From DAIOEK01 sp963721445 (GTDB lineage Bacteria; Chloroflexota; Anaerolineae; Anaerolineales; Anaerolineaceae): a stretch of DNA of 64,000 nucleotides. The stretch spans positions 1,364,001 through 1,428,000 of the forward strand of contig CAVRIZ010000005.1 in the NCBI GenBank assembly GCA_963721445.1, in the 5' to 3' direction. Position 1 is the stretch's first letter, and each line of letters begins with the position of its first letter. Position numbers and translations under genes: made by a program. Below are positions 42,147 to 51,495 of the stretch, in pieces. The notes under the pieces are model-generated. The model was given only the letters and a program-made list of their open reading frames with translations, was not told the origin of the DNA and ran no database searches.

Positions 42147-43868
42147 TTATCGTTGAATTTGATCGAGTCGCTCGATCTCGGAGAGCATCAGGTCAACCAG
42201 CGTTTTCAGGGTGGCTGCATCAAACGCCAATTTTGCTCCGGCGGATCGATACAGAACCGGCAATGGGACAGTTCCACCAAATGCAAGCGCGCGTCGATAA
42301 TCGTTCACCGCTTTATGCTGGTCTTTTAACGCGTTTGCCCAGACTTGAACCGCACCCAATTGTGCCAACCCATATTCAATGTAATAGAAGGGGATCTGGT
42401 GGATATGTTGTTTACGGTGCCAGCCAGTTTTCTTAAAATCCTCATAGCCAGTCCAGTCCTGATCTGGCATAAATCGGTCCCACAACTTTCCCCACTCGAT
42501 ATCGCATTGATCAGGATCGGCGCCCAGTCTTGGGTTCTCGTATACCCAGTGCTGGAATGAATCCACTACCGACATATACGGCCAGAAGATCAAACTGGTT
42601 ATGAGCTGCTCACTCAGCGCACGAGCCGCATCGCGCTTTGAATAAAACCCACCGAACTCTTCACCCAAATAGGGAGATGCGAGCAATTCCATCCCCATGG
42701 ACGCCACCTCGGCAAATTCCATGGTGACATTTAATTGGGCCATGTAAGGCAGGTGAGCGGATTCGAACACATGAAATGCATGCCCGGATTCATGGATCAA
42801 AGTTGTGACATCATTATGTGTGCCTACAGAATTACACACAATGAATGGCTTCCTTACCAGGTTGTAGCTGGTGCAAAATGCTCCCGGTGCTTTATTCTTC
42901 CGATTGGGAATATCGGTCAGTTTTCCATCTATCATCTGGCGGAAGTAACCACCCAAAACAGGATCAACATGGTTGAAGATATTCTGGGTTTTGGCAATTT
43001 GCTCTTCCACATTTTTGAAAGGAGCCAGGGGAGGTCGTCCCTGCGGATCAACATACACCTTTAGGTCCATATCCCAGGGACGCAGAATATCCACGCCCAG
43101 TCTCTCCTTCTGACTCTTGAGGAGTTTGGAGACCACCGGAACTACAACTTGTTCTATGGCATTGTGAAAATCCAGGCAATTTTGAGGGGAGTAATCAAAC
43201 CGATAATACTTCTGCCAGGCGTAGGAACGATAATCCGGCTTCCCTGCGTTTTTAGCCATCTTCAAGCGCAATTCCATCTGTTTTACCCAGAGATTGTTGA
43301 TGGCATCCCGGTCAGCGAATTGACGGGACATAATGGCAGTCCAGGCTTTTTCCCGTATGGCGCGGTCACTACTCTGGCGGAAAGGATCCAATTGATATAC
43401 TGTTTTTTCTTCCCCATTCCAATCGGTAGTTTGAGCCCCCAACACTTTATCCAGCTCGTTGGAGAATTTTTGTTCTTGCGTTTGTAAGGGCAGGTTTTCT
43501 TCCCGGTATAGTTTCGTTTCCGCATTCATGTTTCGTAGAGGAATATCAAACCCCGCAGGTTCCAGCCGGGTGGCAAGCAATTTCTCTTTTAGATTTTGCT
43601 CATGCGTAATTGCGTTTGGAAATATCTCATCCAGGAAATTGGTCATTTTTTGTTCCGCCGCCTGATCCGCGGTGTTGATCGCAGTGGCAACCAGCAACCG
43701 ATTGTATTGCTCATCCACACATTCTGAGACACGCGACCAATCAGTCAGCCATCCATCCACGTTTTCTCGGGTGATCTCATTCTTCTCCAAATCAAGGTAC
43801 ATGGATTCAAAGTCAGACCAGGTCATGCTCATCAGATTTGCAGTTGTTTTCGGTAATTTTGCTGTCAT
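42147..43868 (-). CDS. M3 family oligoendopeptidase
   Basis: 573 residues with the zinc site HESGH (TTLIHESGHAFHVFESAHL) and the downstream EFAEVASMGMELLA Glu helix typical of the PepF/M3 family. No signal peptide: cytosolic degradation of short peptides is expected, in line with peptide import seen elsewhere in the window. It lies 33 bp after gatA. Confidence 0.92.
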   Translation of the reverse strand: MTAKLPKTTANLMSMTWSDFESMYLDLEKNEITRENVDGWLTDWSRVSECVDEQYNRLLVATAINTADQAAEQKMTNFLDEIFPNAITHEQNLKEKLLATRLEPAGFDIPLRNMNAETKLYREENLPLQTQEQKFSNELDKVLGAQTTDWNGEEKTVYQLDPFRQSSDRAIREKAWTAIMSRQFADRDAINNLWVKQMELRLKMAKNAGKPDYRSYAWQKYYRFDYSPQNCLDFHNAIEQVVVPVVSKLLKSQKERLGVDILRPWDMDLKVYVDPQGRPPLAPFKNVEEQIAKTQNIFNHVDPVLGGYFRQMIDGKLTDIPNRKNKAPGAFCTSYNLVRKPFIVCNSVGTHNDVTTLIHESGHAFHVFESAHLPYMAQLNVTMEFAEVASMGMELLASPYLGEEFGGFYSKRDAARALSEQLITSLIFWPYMSVVDSFQHWVYENPRLGADPDQCDIEWGKLWDRFMPDQDWTGYEDFKKTGWHRKQHIHQIPFYYIEYGLAQLGAVQVWANALKDQHKAVNDYRRALAFGGTVPLPVLYRSAGAKLAFDAATLKTLVDLMLSEIERLDQIQR

Positions 43869-43901
43869 AATCGCTCCATGTGAATACTGTTATTGGAAAC
43901 T

Positions 43902-45392
43902 TTATGCGGTGATACTCTTTAGTTCAGGTCTTAAGGTGTGCCAGGTTGTATCCATCTGGTAACTGTGGACCAATTGCAAAAGTGTCATTTCGTCAAATGG
44001 TTTTCCCATCAACTGCATCCCAATTGGAAGATGATTGGTGTCTTGTCCAACCGGAAAGGCGATGCCGGGAATCCCCGCCAGGTTGGCGGGTAGCGTAAAA
44101 ATATCTTCCAGATACATGGACAATGGATTTTCTCCATGCTGACCAATCTTAAAAGCGGTTGTTGGCGCAACAGGAGCAGCGATCGCGTCCACTTTCATGA
44201 AGGCATCTTCGAAATCACGCTTGATCAACGTCCGGACTTTTTGTGCCTTTCCGTAATAAGCATCGTAATACCCTGCAGATAGCGCGTATGTACCCAGCAT
44301 GATGCGGCGTTTAACCTCAGGTCCAAAACCTTCTCCCCGGCTTACTTTATATTGTTCAATATAGGAGTCCATTGGATGATAATGCCCATATCGAACGCTA
44401 TCAAAACGAGCCAAGTTGGCGGACGCTTCTGCGGGTGCGACGAGGTAATAAACCGGAAGGGCAAAGCGGGTGTGGGGTAGATGGATGGGGATGATCTGTG
44501 CGCCCATCTGCTCAAAGGTTGCGACGGCATTTTTGACAGCCACCTCCACATCCGGTTGGATACCGGCAATAAAATATTCCTCGGGAATCCCGATCCGATA
44601 TTGTCTGAGATCGATGCTCTTGGTTAGCCGTATTTCCGGTACGGGCAAACTAACAGAGGTGGAATCGAACGGATCATGCCCGGCGATCGCGCTGAAAAGG
44701 AGAGCCGAATCAGCAGCGGTCCGGGTGAGTGTGCCGACGCTGTCCAAAGACGATCCATACGCGATCAATCCATGGCGAGAGACCCGACCATAGGTCGTTT
44801 TTAAACCGGTCAGACCGCAAAACGCAGCCGGCTGCCGGATGCTTCCACCCGTATCCGTTCCGAGGGCTGCCAGCGCCATCCCGGAAGAAACGGCAGCAGC
44901 AGATCCACCGCTCGAACCACCGGGAACGGATTCCAAATCCCAGGGGTTATGGGTCGGACCAAAAGCTGAGTTTTCAGTCGAGGAGCCCATCGCGAATTCG
45001 TCGGTATTCGTTTTCCCAAGAATGACGACCCCTTGCTCGATCGATTTATCCACACTGGTGGCGGTAAAGGGGGGAATATAGTTTTTGAGGATCTTCGAGC
45101 CGCAGGTACAGCGGACGCCTGATAAGGCAAGGACATCTTTAATTGCGATGGGTAGACCCAACAAGGGTGAAAGCGGCTCAGGATCGTTTGGATCATGCCC
45201 AGAAAACAAAAAATCCGCCCGGTTGGCGCGGAAAAGGGCTTCTTCAATGGTTAGGGTCAGATAGGCATGAACGCTCGAGTCGAGGAGGTTGATTCGCTCA
45301 AGGCAAGCCATCGTCAGTTCACGGCTCGATATCTTTCCTTGTCGAAGGAGGATTGCTGATTCTACCAGTGTCAGATTGGCGAGTTCGCTCAT
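43902..45392 (-). CDS. gatA: Asp-tRNA(Asn)/Glu-tRNA(Gln) amidotransferase subunit A
   Basis: 496 residues. The amidase signature is present (GGSSGGSAAAVSSGMALAALGTDTGGSIR), with the Lys in LPIAIKDVL and the Ser pair of the Ser-cisSer-Lys triad. GatA makes ammonia from glutamine for GatB. The ATG overlaps the gatC stop (ATGA). Confidence 0.97.
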   Translation of the reverse strand: MSELANLTLVESAILLRQGKISSRELTMACLERINLLDSSVHAYLTLTIEEALFRANRADFLFSGHDPNDPEPLSPLLGLPIAIKDVLALSGVRCTCGSKILKNYIPPFTATSVDKSIEQGVVILGKTNTDEFAMGSSTENSAFGPTHNPWDLESVPGGSSGGSAAAVSSGMALAALGTDTGGSIRQPAAFCGLTGLKTTYGRVSRHGLIAYGSSLDSVGTLTRTAADSALLFSAIAGHDPFDSTSVSLPVPEIRLTKSIDLRQYRIGIPEEYFIAGIQPDVEVAVKNAVATFEQMGAQIIPIHLPHTRFALPVYYLVAPAEASANLARFDSVRYGHYHPMDSYIEQYKVSRGEGFGPEVKRRIMLGTYALSAGYYDAYYGKAQKVRTLIKRDFEDAFMKVDAIAAPVAPTTAFKIGQHGENPLSMYLEDIFTLPANLAGIPGIAFPVGQDTNHLPIGMQLMGKPFDEMTLLQLVHSYQMDTTWHTLRPELKSITA

Positions 45393-45682
45393 GATTCATC
45401 CAGTACTGGCGGAACCTTAAATTGATTTTGTTCTTGATTGGGAGCATTTTGAAGCGCCTTCGCAGTTGTCAGGCCCGGACGAATTTCATCCTCCCTTAAT
45501 ACCGTACTACCTGGAAGAACGGAGGAAGTTGGCGGTATCATCGAGGTATCCAACTCTTCCAACATGGATATATAATCCAAAATGGCTGATAACTGGCTCT
45601 GATATCGTGAAACCTCATCGGAGCTCAATTCCAACCGAGCCAAGTGCGCAATATGCTGGACTTCTTCGATGGAAAGCGTCAT
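45389..45682 (-). CDS. gatC: Asp-tRNA(Asn)/Glu-tRNA(Gln) amidotransferase subunit C
   Basis: 97 residues, MTLSIEEVQHIAHLARLELS and LDYISMLEELDTSMIPPTSSV, typical GatC. It stabilises GatA-GatB. First gene of the long minus-strand run. TATAAT ends 6 bp before the ATG, so the mRNA is probably leaderless. Confidence 0.95.
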   Translation of the reverse strand: MTLSIEEVQHIAHLARLELSSDEVSRYQSQLSAILDYISMLEELDTSMIPPTSSVLPGSTVLREDEIRPGLTTAKALQNAPNQEQNQFKVPPVLDES

Positions 45683-45688
45683 GGAATA

Positions 45689-45697
45689 ATTATACCA
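45689..45697 (-). promoter_or_regulatory. extended -10 (TGGTATAAT) of the gatCA operon, leaderless start
   Basis: On the minus strand TGG then TATAAT (45694-45689), 6 bp ahead of the gatC ATG at 45682. The same GCTGGTATAAT string occurs ahead of nrfH. Confidence 0.7.
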
Positions 45698-45770
45698 GCG
45701 CTGATATCTCTACTTTTTCTGTAAGTTTGCTCTCTAACCGGAACAGTATAATGAAATAAAGCGAGGGCTT

Positions 45771-46613
45771 ATGGGTGCAGTTTTCAAGTTAGCGTTGACT
45801 TTTAATCTCTGGATGATTTCTCTATTTGCTATTGGATTACCTCAGCATCCCAGTTCAATTTTACCCACTGCAACACCTACATCTGTAATAGTTTGCAGGG
45901 AGTCATCAGGAAAAATAACTTCGTTAGAGGTCGATTCCAAACTGCTGGGAAAAACAATCCCTGTCCTGGTTTACACACCACCTTGCTACGATCCTGCCGC
46001 AAGTACCCCATACCCGGTTCTGTATCTATTACATGGACAATCGTTCAATGAACACCAATGGGAAGAGTTGGGCATCCTTGTAACAGCCGATCGACTGATC
46101 AACACGGGAGTAATTAAGCCGATGATCATTGTAATGCCCGGGGAAAAAGCGTATCTGGAGGATGCCCGGAAATCGCATTTCGGAGACGCGCTCCTTAATG
46201 AAGTAATTCCGTGGACCGAATCACATTTTTCCGTATCCAAAGAGAGATCCGGACGAGCGATTGGAGGATTATCGCGTGGATCCGGTTGGGCAATGCATTT
46301 GGGGCTGGCACACCCGGACATGTTTGTAAGCATCGGGGGGCACAGCCTGACCCAGATTGGGGGTGACATTAACCGTTTGGCCGGGTGGCGGAAGAAAACG
46401 ACGGATAACAACCTCCCCAGGATTTATATCGATATCGGGCTGGCGGACCCCTATAAAGATACAGCCCGAATCTTTGAGCTCAAATTATCTGAATACTCCT
46501 ACCCGCATGAATGGCATCTGAACCAGGGAACACACAACGAATCATACTGGGCCAGTAATTTGGAGGATTACCTGCGCTGGTATGATTTAGGTTGGGATGA
46601 TTATTACCGCTAA
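45771..46613 (+). CDS. secreted alpha/beta-hydrolase esterase, enterochelin-esterase-like
   Basis: 280 residues with an N-terminal hydrophobic export signal. The esterase family pattern is clear: YPVLYLLHGQSFNEHQWEELG, nucleophile Ser in IGGLSRGSGWAMHL, and the final His in GTHNESYW. Fes/Fts-like enzymes cut siderophore or feruloyl esters; the substrate is not known. The following convergent gene is its paralogue. A TATAAT lies at 45747-45752. Confidence 0.85.
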   Translation: MGAVFKLALTFNLWMISLFAIGLPQHPSSILPTATPTSVIVCRESSGKITSLEVDSKLLGKTIPVLVYTPPCYDPAASTPYPVLYLLHGQSFNEHQWEELGILVTADRLINTGVIKPMIIVMPGEKAYLEDARKSHFGDALLNEVIPWTESHFSVSKERSGRAIGGLSRGSGWAMHLGLAHPDMFVSIGGHSLTQIGGDINRLAGWRKKTTDNNLPRIYIDIGLADPYKDTARIFELKLSEYSYPHEWHLNQGTHNESYWASNLEDYLRWYDLGWDDYYR

Positions 46614-46655
46614 TGTTGTACTATTGGTAATGTTGATTAAACCGGAGATTAGTTC

Positions 46656-47571
46656 CTAAGGTGTATTACTATTTTTTTTCGCTGCATACCACTTTAAATA
46701 TTCATCCACATGCGCTTTCCAGTAGATCTCATCATGCTCCCCAGGATCAATGATAAATACATGCGGGATATCCGCCGCCTTGAGATCTTCATCCACGCGT
46801 ATCAAATAGTGTAGTTCATCATCCTGTTCACCCACATCAAGCCAGATTCGCTGGTCAGTCCACGCTTTCCTCATTAATTCCAGGAAACGCTCCGGTATAT
46901 GTTGGAAAAGCGCCGGACTGTGACCGCCCACCGAGCTGAATATATCCGGATACTTAAGGAATATATCAAAAGCCCAACCTCCGCCTCGCGAGAGCCCACC
47001 GATCCCTCGGCCTCCTTTATCAAGCATTGTGCTGTAATGTGTATCAATATGGGGGATCAGTGCTTCCGCTAATGCTGATCCAAAATTGGATTCGTCTGGC
47101 CTCACGTAATTGGGATTGTAGGGTAGCACGATAATCAAGGGATCGATCTCACCGGTTATGATCAACCGATCCGCGGCATCAGTTATCCCCAGACGGACCC
47201 ATTGATCATCAGAATAAGAAAGCCCGTGAAATAGGTACAATACGGGGTATTCCTTCTGATCGGAATAACAGGGCGGCAGGTAGATAGTGTAAAAGAGCTG
47301 CCCGGGTAGGATGGGGGTCTCTACCATCTCCCTGCGAATATCCCCTTTCGTTGCTGTACAGATGGGAGCGGGAGTCTGAATGAGTGTCGGCACAACGGGC
47401 GATGTGGGAATTGGCGGCGGTGGCGTTCTCGTAGCCGGTTCAGATGTAACGGTTGGGGTCACTACTGGAACAATCGCATGTGATTGGCTGGCAGGCAGAA
47501 ATCGCCATTCCTATACACCCTCCGACCATCAGAAGAAGCACAAAAGAGGGTATGTCTTGACGGTTGAGCAT
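46656..47571 (-). CDS. secreted lipoprotein esterase, paralogue of the preceding gene, one frame break in the signal region
   Basis: The main frame (to 46656) gives an esterase: YPVLYLFHGLSYSDDQWVRLG, nucleophile in IGGLSRGGGWAFDI, and His in GEHDEIYW. Its 5' end lies in another frame: ATG at 47571 gives MLNRQDIPSFVLLLMVG and a lipobox Cys (AISAC), after which sense moves by one base near 47485 into the Thr/Pro linker (VTPTVTSEPATRTPPPP). Repaired, it is a lipoprotein of about 300 residues, clearly similar to the upstream convergent esterase. Confidence 0.82.
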
Positions 47572-47586
47572 ACTTCGAATTATACT
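47557..47586 (+). promoter_or_regulatory. promoter of tRNA-Pro
   Basis: TTGACG (47557-47562), 18 bp, TATACT (47581-47586), 9 bp before the tRNA 5' end. It overlaps the start of the divergent esterase gene. Confidence 0.7.
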
Positions 47587-47595
47587 CGTGCCTGC

Positions 47596-47671
47596 CGGGG
47601 TGTAGCGCAGTTGGTAGCGCACCGCGTTTGGGACGCGGGGGTCGGCGGTTCGAGTCCGCCCACCCCGACCA
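47596..47671 (+). tRNA. tRNA-Pro (anticodon TGG)
   Basis: Cloverleaf of 76 nt: acceptor CGGGGTG / CACCCCG, D-stem GCGC/GCGC, anticodon stem CCGCG/CGCGG with loop TTTGGGA, T-stem GGCGG/CCGCC with TTCGAGT. The ACCA end is encoded. Confidence 0.97.
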
Positions 47672-47687
47672 AAGGTATAAATTGATT

Positions 47688-47708
47688 AAATCCCCTTCCG
47701 GGGATTTT
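47688..47708 (+). terminator. intrinsic terminator of tRNA-Pro
   Basis: 8-bp stem AAATCCCC / GGGGATTT with a TTCC loop and a short T-rich tail, 17 bp after the tRNA. Confidence 0.75.
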
Positions 47709-47751
47709 CTGTTATTATGGACTATCTTCTTTTCTGTCTGGATCGTACCTT

Positions 47752-48633
47752 ATGAAAAAAGACATCATTTCAGCGCTGGCAGCCTATACCTTGTGGGGAA
47801 TTTTTCCTATCTACTTCAAATGGCTGCACAATGTTCCTGCCTTCCAAACGGTGAGCCATCGCGTGGTCTGGTCGTTCATCTTCCTCATCCTCTTAATAAT
47901 TATCAGGCGCGAATTCACTGAGTTTAAAAGGTCCATCACGCTCAAACGGGTTATGATCTACCTCGGCGCTGGGATATTATTGGGAATTAACTGGTTCACC
48001 TATGTCTGGGCGATTGCCCGGGGGTATGTGGTCGAAAGCAGCCTTGGATATTTCATTAATCCATTGGTCAATGTATTATTGGGTGTGGTTTTCTTACGGG
48101 AGAGGCTGCGTCCCATGCAGTGGGTGCCGGTCGGATTGGCTGTAATTGGAGTAGCCTACCTTACCATCAGCCACGGTTCCCTCCCATGGATAGCGTTGGT
48201 TTTGGCCTTCTCGTTTGGTTTCTACGGTCTGGTGAAGAAAGTCTCCCCGCTTGGATCGCTACACGGATTGACGCTGGAAACCGGCGCCATCTTCTTGCCG
48301 GCGCTGGGAATCCTACTGATTGAAGAGATTAATGGGGTGGGTGCGTTTGGTCATTCGACCTGGACGATCAACCTTTTATTGGTTCTCACTGGAGTTGTGA
48401 CTGCTGTTCCGCTCATTCTTTTCTCGATCGGCGCACGCGGTGTTCCCCTATCGACCATGGGTTTGTTGCAGTATATCGCACCGACTCTGCAATTCCTCTC
48501 GGGTGTCTTGTTGTTTGGAGAACCGTTTACCAGGGAGCGATTGATCGGGTTTGGAATTATCTGGGTCGCGCTGGCCATTTTCTCTGTTGAAAGTTTCTTA
48601 CAACGAAGAGCGGTCCTTATCCCCAGCAAGTGA
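47752..48633 (+). CDS. rarD: EamA family transporter RarD
   Basis: 293 residues with about ten helices. RarD features: AAYTLWGIFPIYFKWL, SHRVVWSFIFL, NWFTYVWAIARGYVVESSLGYFINPLVNVLLGV and GLLQYIAPTLQFLSGVLLFGE. Substrate not known for the family in general. Confidence 0.93.
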   Translation: MKKDIISALAAYTLWGIFPIYFKWLHNVPAFQTVSHRVVWSFIFLILLIIIRREFTEFKRSITLKRVMIYLGAGILLGINWFTYVWAIARGYVVESSLGYFINPLVNVLLGVVFLRERLRPMQWVPVGLAVIGVAYLTISHGSLPWIALVLAFSFGFYGLVKKVSPLGSLHGLTLETGAIFLPALGILLIEEINGVGAFGHSTWTINLLLVLTGVVTAVPLILFSIGARGVPLSTMGLLQYIAPTLQFLSGVLLFGEPFTRERLIGFGIIWVALAIFSVESFLQRRAVLIPSK

Positions 48634-48749
48634 CAGCCAACTACTCGTTTCAAACATTATCAACATAGCCTGTGATAATCCAGACTGGTCCGAATTACCC
48701 AGCCGATAGCAGTTTGATTTGAAGTACACTCAATGGAGAGGAAAATCCG

Positions 48750-49529
48750 ATGAATGAGACAATCCGAACTTTGTTGAACCGCCGGTCAATTCGGCTATAC
48801 CTTCCCGATTCGATTTCCGAAGACGAAAAAGACCTCATTCTTCAATCTACTATGAGAGCGCCGACGGCAGGAAATATGATGCTCTATACCATCCTGGAAA
48901 TAACTGACCAGGCCATAAAAGATCAGCTTGCGCGCACGTGCGATGACCAGCCATTTATTGCAAAAGCCCCCTGGGTGCTGTTATTTCTGGCGGATTATCA
49001 GAGGTGGGTAGATTATTTTAATTTCTCTGGCGTGGCAGAGAAAAGCCCCGAGCGAGGCGTAGATATCCGACTTCCGCAGGAAGGTGATCTATTGTTAGCT
49101 ATATGTGATGCATTAATTGCAGCACAAACAACAGTCATCGCAGCCGAATCTATGGGTATTGGATCATGTTATATCGGAGACGTGATGGAAAAATATGAAA
49201 TTCATCGCGATTTATTAAATCTCCCCAGATATGTATTCCCCATCACCATGATATGTTTTGGCAGAACAGCCAAAGAAGAACAAGGGTGGAAGTTGCAACC
49301 GCGGTTCCCAAAACGCTTCATCGTTCACCAAAACCAGTACCAATCCCTCCAAAAGGAAGAGGTTGCAGAGTTTGAAAAACCTTTGGTGGAACGCTATTAT
49401 CCCACAGGAAAATTCCCGCCCGGGTTAGACAATCTGGCGCAACGGTATTACTTTCAAAAATTCACCGCCGATTTCTCAATTGAGTTGAACCGGTCAGTTC
49501 AAGAAGTGATGAAAAACTGGAAAGAATAA
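48750..49529 (+). CDS. nitroreductase family protein
   Basis: 259 residues. FMN-binding RRSIRLYLPDSISEDEKDLI and MRAPTAGNMMLYTILEI, with the glycine loop ESMGIGSCYIGDVMEKYEIH. Longer than small NfsB-type enzymes because of a ~60-residue C-terminal tail. NAD(P)H-dependent flavin reductase of unknown substrate. Confidence 0.9.
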   Translation: MNETIRTLLNRRSIRLYLPDSISEDEKDLILQSTMRAPTAGNMMLYTILEITDQAIKDQLARTCDDQPFIAKAPWVLLFLADYQRWVDYFNFSGVAEKSPERGVDIRLPQEGDLLLAICDALIAAQTTVIAAESMGIGSCYIGDVMEKYEIHRDLLNLPRYVFPITMICFGRTAKEEQGWKLQPRFPKRFIVHQNQYQSLQKEEVAEFEKPLVERYYPTGKFPPGLDNLAQRYYFQKFTADFSIELNRSVQEVMKNWKE

Positions 49530-49555
49530 GAGCTTCCCGGAAGGGTAAGCTCTTA
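49527..49555. terminator. hairpin between convergent nitroreductase and msrQ genes
   Basis: 9-bp stem TAAGAGCTT / AAGCTCTTA with an 11-nt loop that spans both stop codons. No strong T-run, so the role is tentative. Confidence 0.4.
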
Positions 49556-50269
49556 GCGGCCAGAGCCTAACTGACTTATTTCAGTCTTAACACTTTGTGG
49601 TTGAGCCTGATTTTTTTCTATTGGAGGACTAGGCTTCCCCATTCTCCTTTGCAATATCCAATGCTTGATCCATGGCAGACGAATGATCAGTAGGATGGCT
49701 ATCACTGAGCCATAGATCACTGGGAGGAGTATATTTCCGCGAAACTGAAGAAGGTTTGCTTTTTGGGCTAACGAATCATGGATAATGACCACAATGCCTG
49801 CCACATAGACCAACCGGTGGAGGCGTTTCCAATTCTTACCCATTTTCACCTTCCACCATTTATAGGAAGTGAGCGCCATCAGGGTCAGGATGATCAACGT
49901 TGTGAGACCGAACCAGATATACGGCTTTTCGATGAATTGTCGTAGAATCCGGCGCGTGACGAGACCATAATCGAACACCATGAAATTGACAAAATGAATT
50001 ACAGCGTACATAAATGCATAAAGCCCAAGCGGTTTACGAAACGTCTTGAAGTAGTTTATGCCAGTGATAAGCTGAAGTGGTGTTCCTGATAGGGAGAGCG
50101 TCAGGAGGGTGATAGCCGTTCTACCAGTTCGTTGAGATGCCGCCTGGATCGGATTTGCTGTCAGGTTGTGGGTAAAATAGTCGATGACCAGCACAATGAG
50201 TGGCAACCATGCCCCAATATGCATCGCGTAGCGGAAAATCTTTTTGATCTTGTTTTGCCGGTCATTCAT
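49553..50269 (-). CDS. msrQ: protein-methionine-sulfoxide reductase haem-binding subunit MsrQ
   Basis: 238 residues, six helices of the ferric-reductase-like fold (LLTLSLSGTPLQLITGINYF, GLYAFMYAVIHFVNFM, KRLHRLVYVAGIVVIIHDSL) with the His ligands for haem. Delivers electrons across the membrane to MsrP. It starts 8 bp after msrP on the same strand. Confidence 0.92.
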   Translation of the reverse strand: MNDRQNKIKKIFRYAMHIGAWLPLIVLVIDYFTHNLTANPIQAASQRTGRTAITLLTLSLSGTPLQLITGINYFKTFRKPLGLYAFMYAVIHFVNFMVFDYGLVTRRILRQFIEKPYIWFGLTTLIILTLMALTSYKWWKVKMGKNWKRLHRLVYVAGIVVIIHDSLAQKANLLQFRGNILLPVIYGSVIAILLIIRLPWIKHWILQRRMGKPSPPIEKNQAQPQSVKTEISQLGSGR

Positions 50270-50277
50270 CCGCGTCC

Positions 50278-51231
50278 CTAGTAATCTTTATATAGATCCA
50301 TTCCAGCGTACAAGTCTTTTACCTGAGTTTCATATCCGTTGAACATCAATGTATCGCGCCGGCTACCTTCCCCGATCCTGCGCTCTGAGTCTTGTGACCA
50401 GCGCGGGTGGGGTCTCTTGGGGTTGACATTCGAATAAAACCCATACTCATCCGGAGCGATCGTGTTCCATAGAGTCTTGGGTTGTTCAGCGGTTAGGTTT
50501 ATCTTTATGATAGATTTGATGCTTTTAAACCCGTATTTCCATGGAACAACCAGACGAATGGGGGCGCCATTGGCAGGGGGTAAAGCCTTCCCATACACTC
50601 CGGTAACCAGAGAGGCGAGAGGATTCATCGCCTCGTCCAGACGGAGACCTTCAGTATACGGCCAGGGATAATAGGGCTGTCTCTGCCCGGGCATCTCGTC
50701 CGGTCGAAGCACCGTCTCAAAATATACATATTTAGCGTCTGAGGTCGGTTCGACTTTCTTAAGTAGGTTGGACAAAGAGAATCCCTCCCAGGGGATCACC
50801 ATTGACCACCCCTCCACGCACCGAAGCCGGTACACTCTTTCTTCCTGGTCAAACTCTTTTAAGATATCCTCAAGCCCGAATGTGCGGGGATTGTTGACCA
50901 AACCGCCAACTTCCACTTGCCACGGCTCGGTTGTAAACCCGGCAGACATCGGTGCAACACCCTCTTTGTCAGTTGTAAATTCGTAAAAATTGTTATAGCC
51001 GGATACGTAATCAAATGGCGTAGAAATATCCCCAAATTCATCTCGTATCGTGGCTTCCACACCCATCGGAGTAGGTTTTACTGAGTTTACGGTTGGCGCA
51101 CAAGCGGCAAGCGCGGCAGCGGCGCCAATGTATCCTGCTGTTTTCAGGAATCGTCTTCGGCTAAGGTAATCCTTTTCCGGGGTAATTTCTGAGGGAAGCG
51201 GCTGTTTTTTGTTTTTAATTCGGATGATCAT
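50278..51231 (-). CDS. msrP: protein-methionine-sulfoxide reductase catalytic subunit MsrP
   Basis: 317 residues with a Tat signal (SRRRFLK) and hydrophobic stretch ending AALAAC, so exported folded with its molybdenum cofactor and possibly lipid-anchored. The Mo-binding Cys lies in VYRLRCVEGWSMVIPWEG. It repairs oxidised methionine in envelope proteins. GGAGGAAAA ribosome site. The gap up to glgC (51232-51495) holds only the glgC promoter and no further gene. Confidence 0.94.
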   Translation of the reverse strand: MIIRIKNKKQPLPSEITPEKDYLSRRRFLKTAGYIGAAAALAACAPTVNSVKPTPMGVEATIRDEFGDISTPFDYVSGYNNFYEFTTDKEGVAPMSAGFTTEPWQVEVGGLVNNPRTFGLEDILKEFDQEERVYRLRCVEGWSMVIPWEGFSLSNLLKKVEPTSDAKYVYFETVLRPDEMPGQRQPYYPWPYTEGLRLDEAMNPLASLVTGVYGKALPPANGAPIRLVVPWKYGFKSIKSIIKINLTAEQPKTLWNTIAPDEYGFYSNVNPKRPHPRWSQDSERRIGEGSRRDTLMFNGYETQVKDLYAGMDLYKDY

Positions 51232-51441
51232 TTTTCCTCCAACGATTATTCGAAATCGATGAAGCCCATAGATATACTATTAACAGCCCGGAAAAATCTG
51301 GCTGTTGAATCGGAGACCCAAATTAAGCATAGATCACACTCGATACAGGGTCGTTGCTTTGTCCAAGCATAAGCAGGGTCTTAATCGAACTCTTAGAAAT
51401 CAACCCAAGTCAGTGAACAAAATTTATGGATAGTTACTCTG

Positions 51442-51470
51442 TTGACGCGAAGTCTTCTGTCGTGTATTCT
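51442..51470 (+). promoter_or_regulatory. promoter of glgC
   Basis: TTGACG (51442-51447), exactly 17 bp, TATTCT (51465-51470), 25 bp ahead of the glgC ATG. Confidence 0.7.
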
Positions 51471-51495
51471 AAAATCAATTGAACAATGGAGGCAT

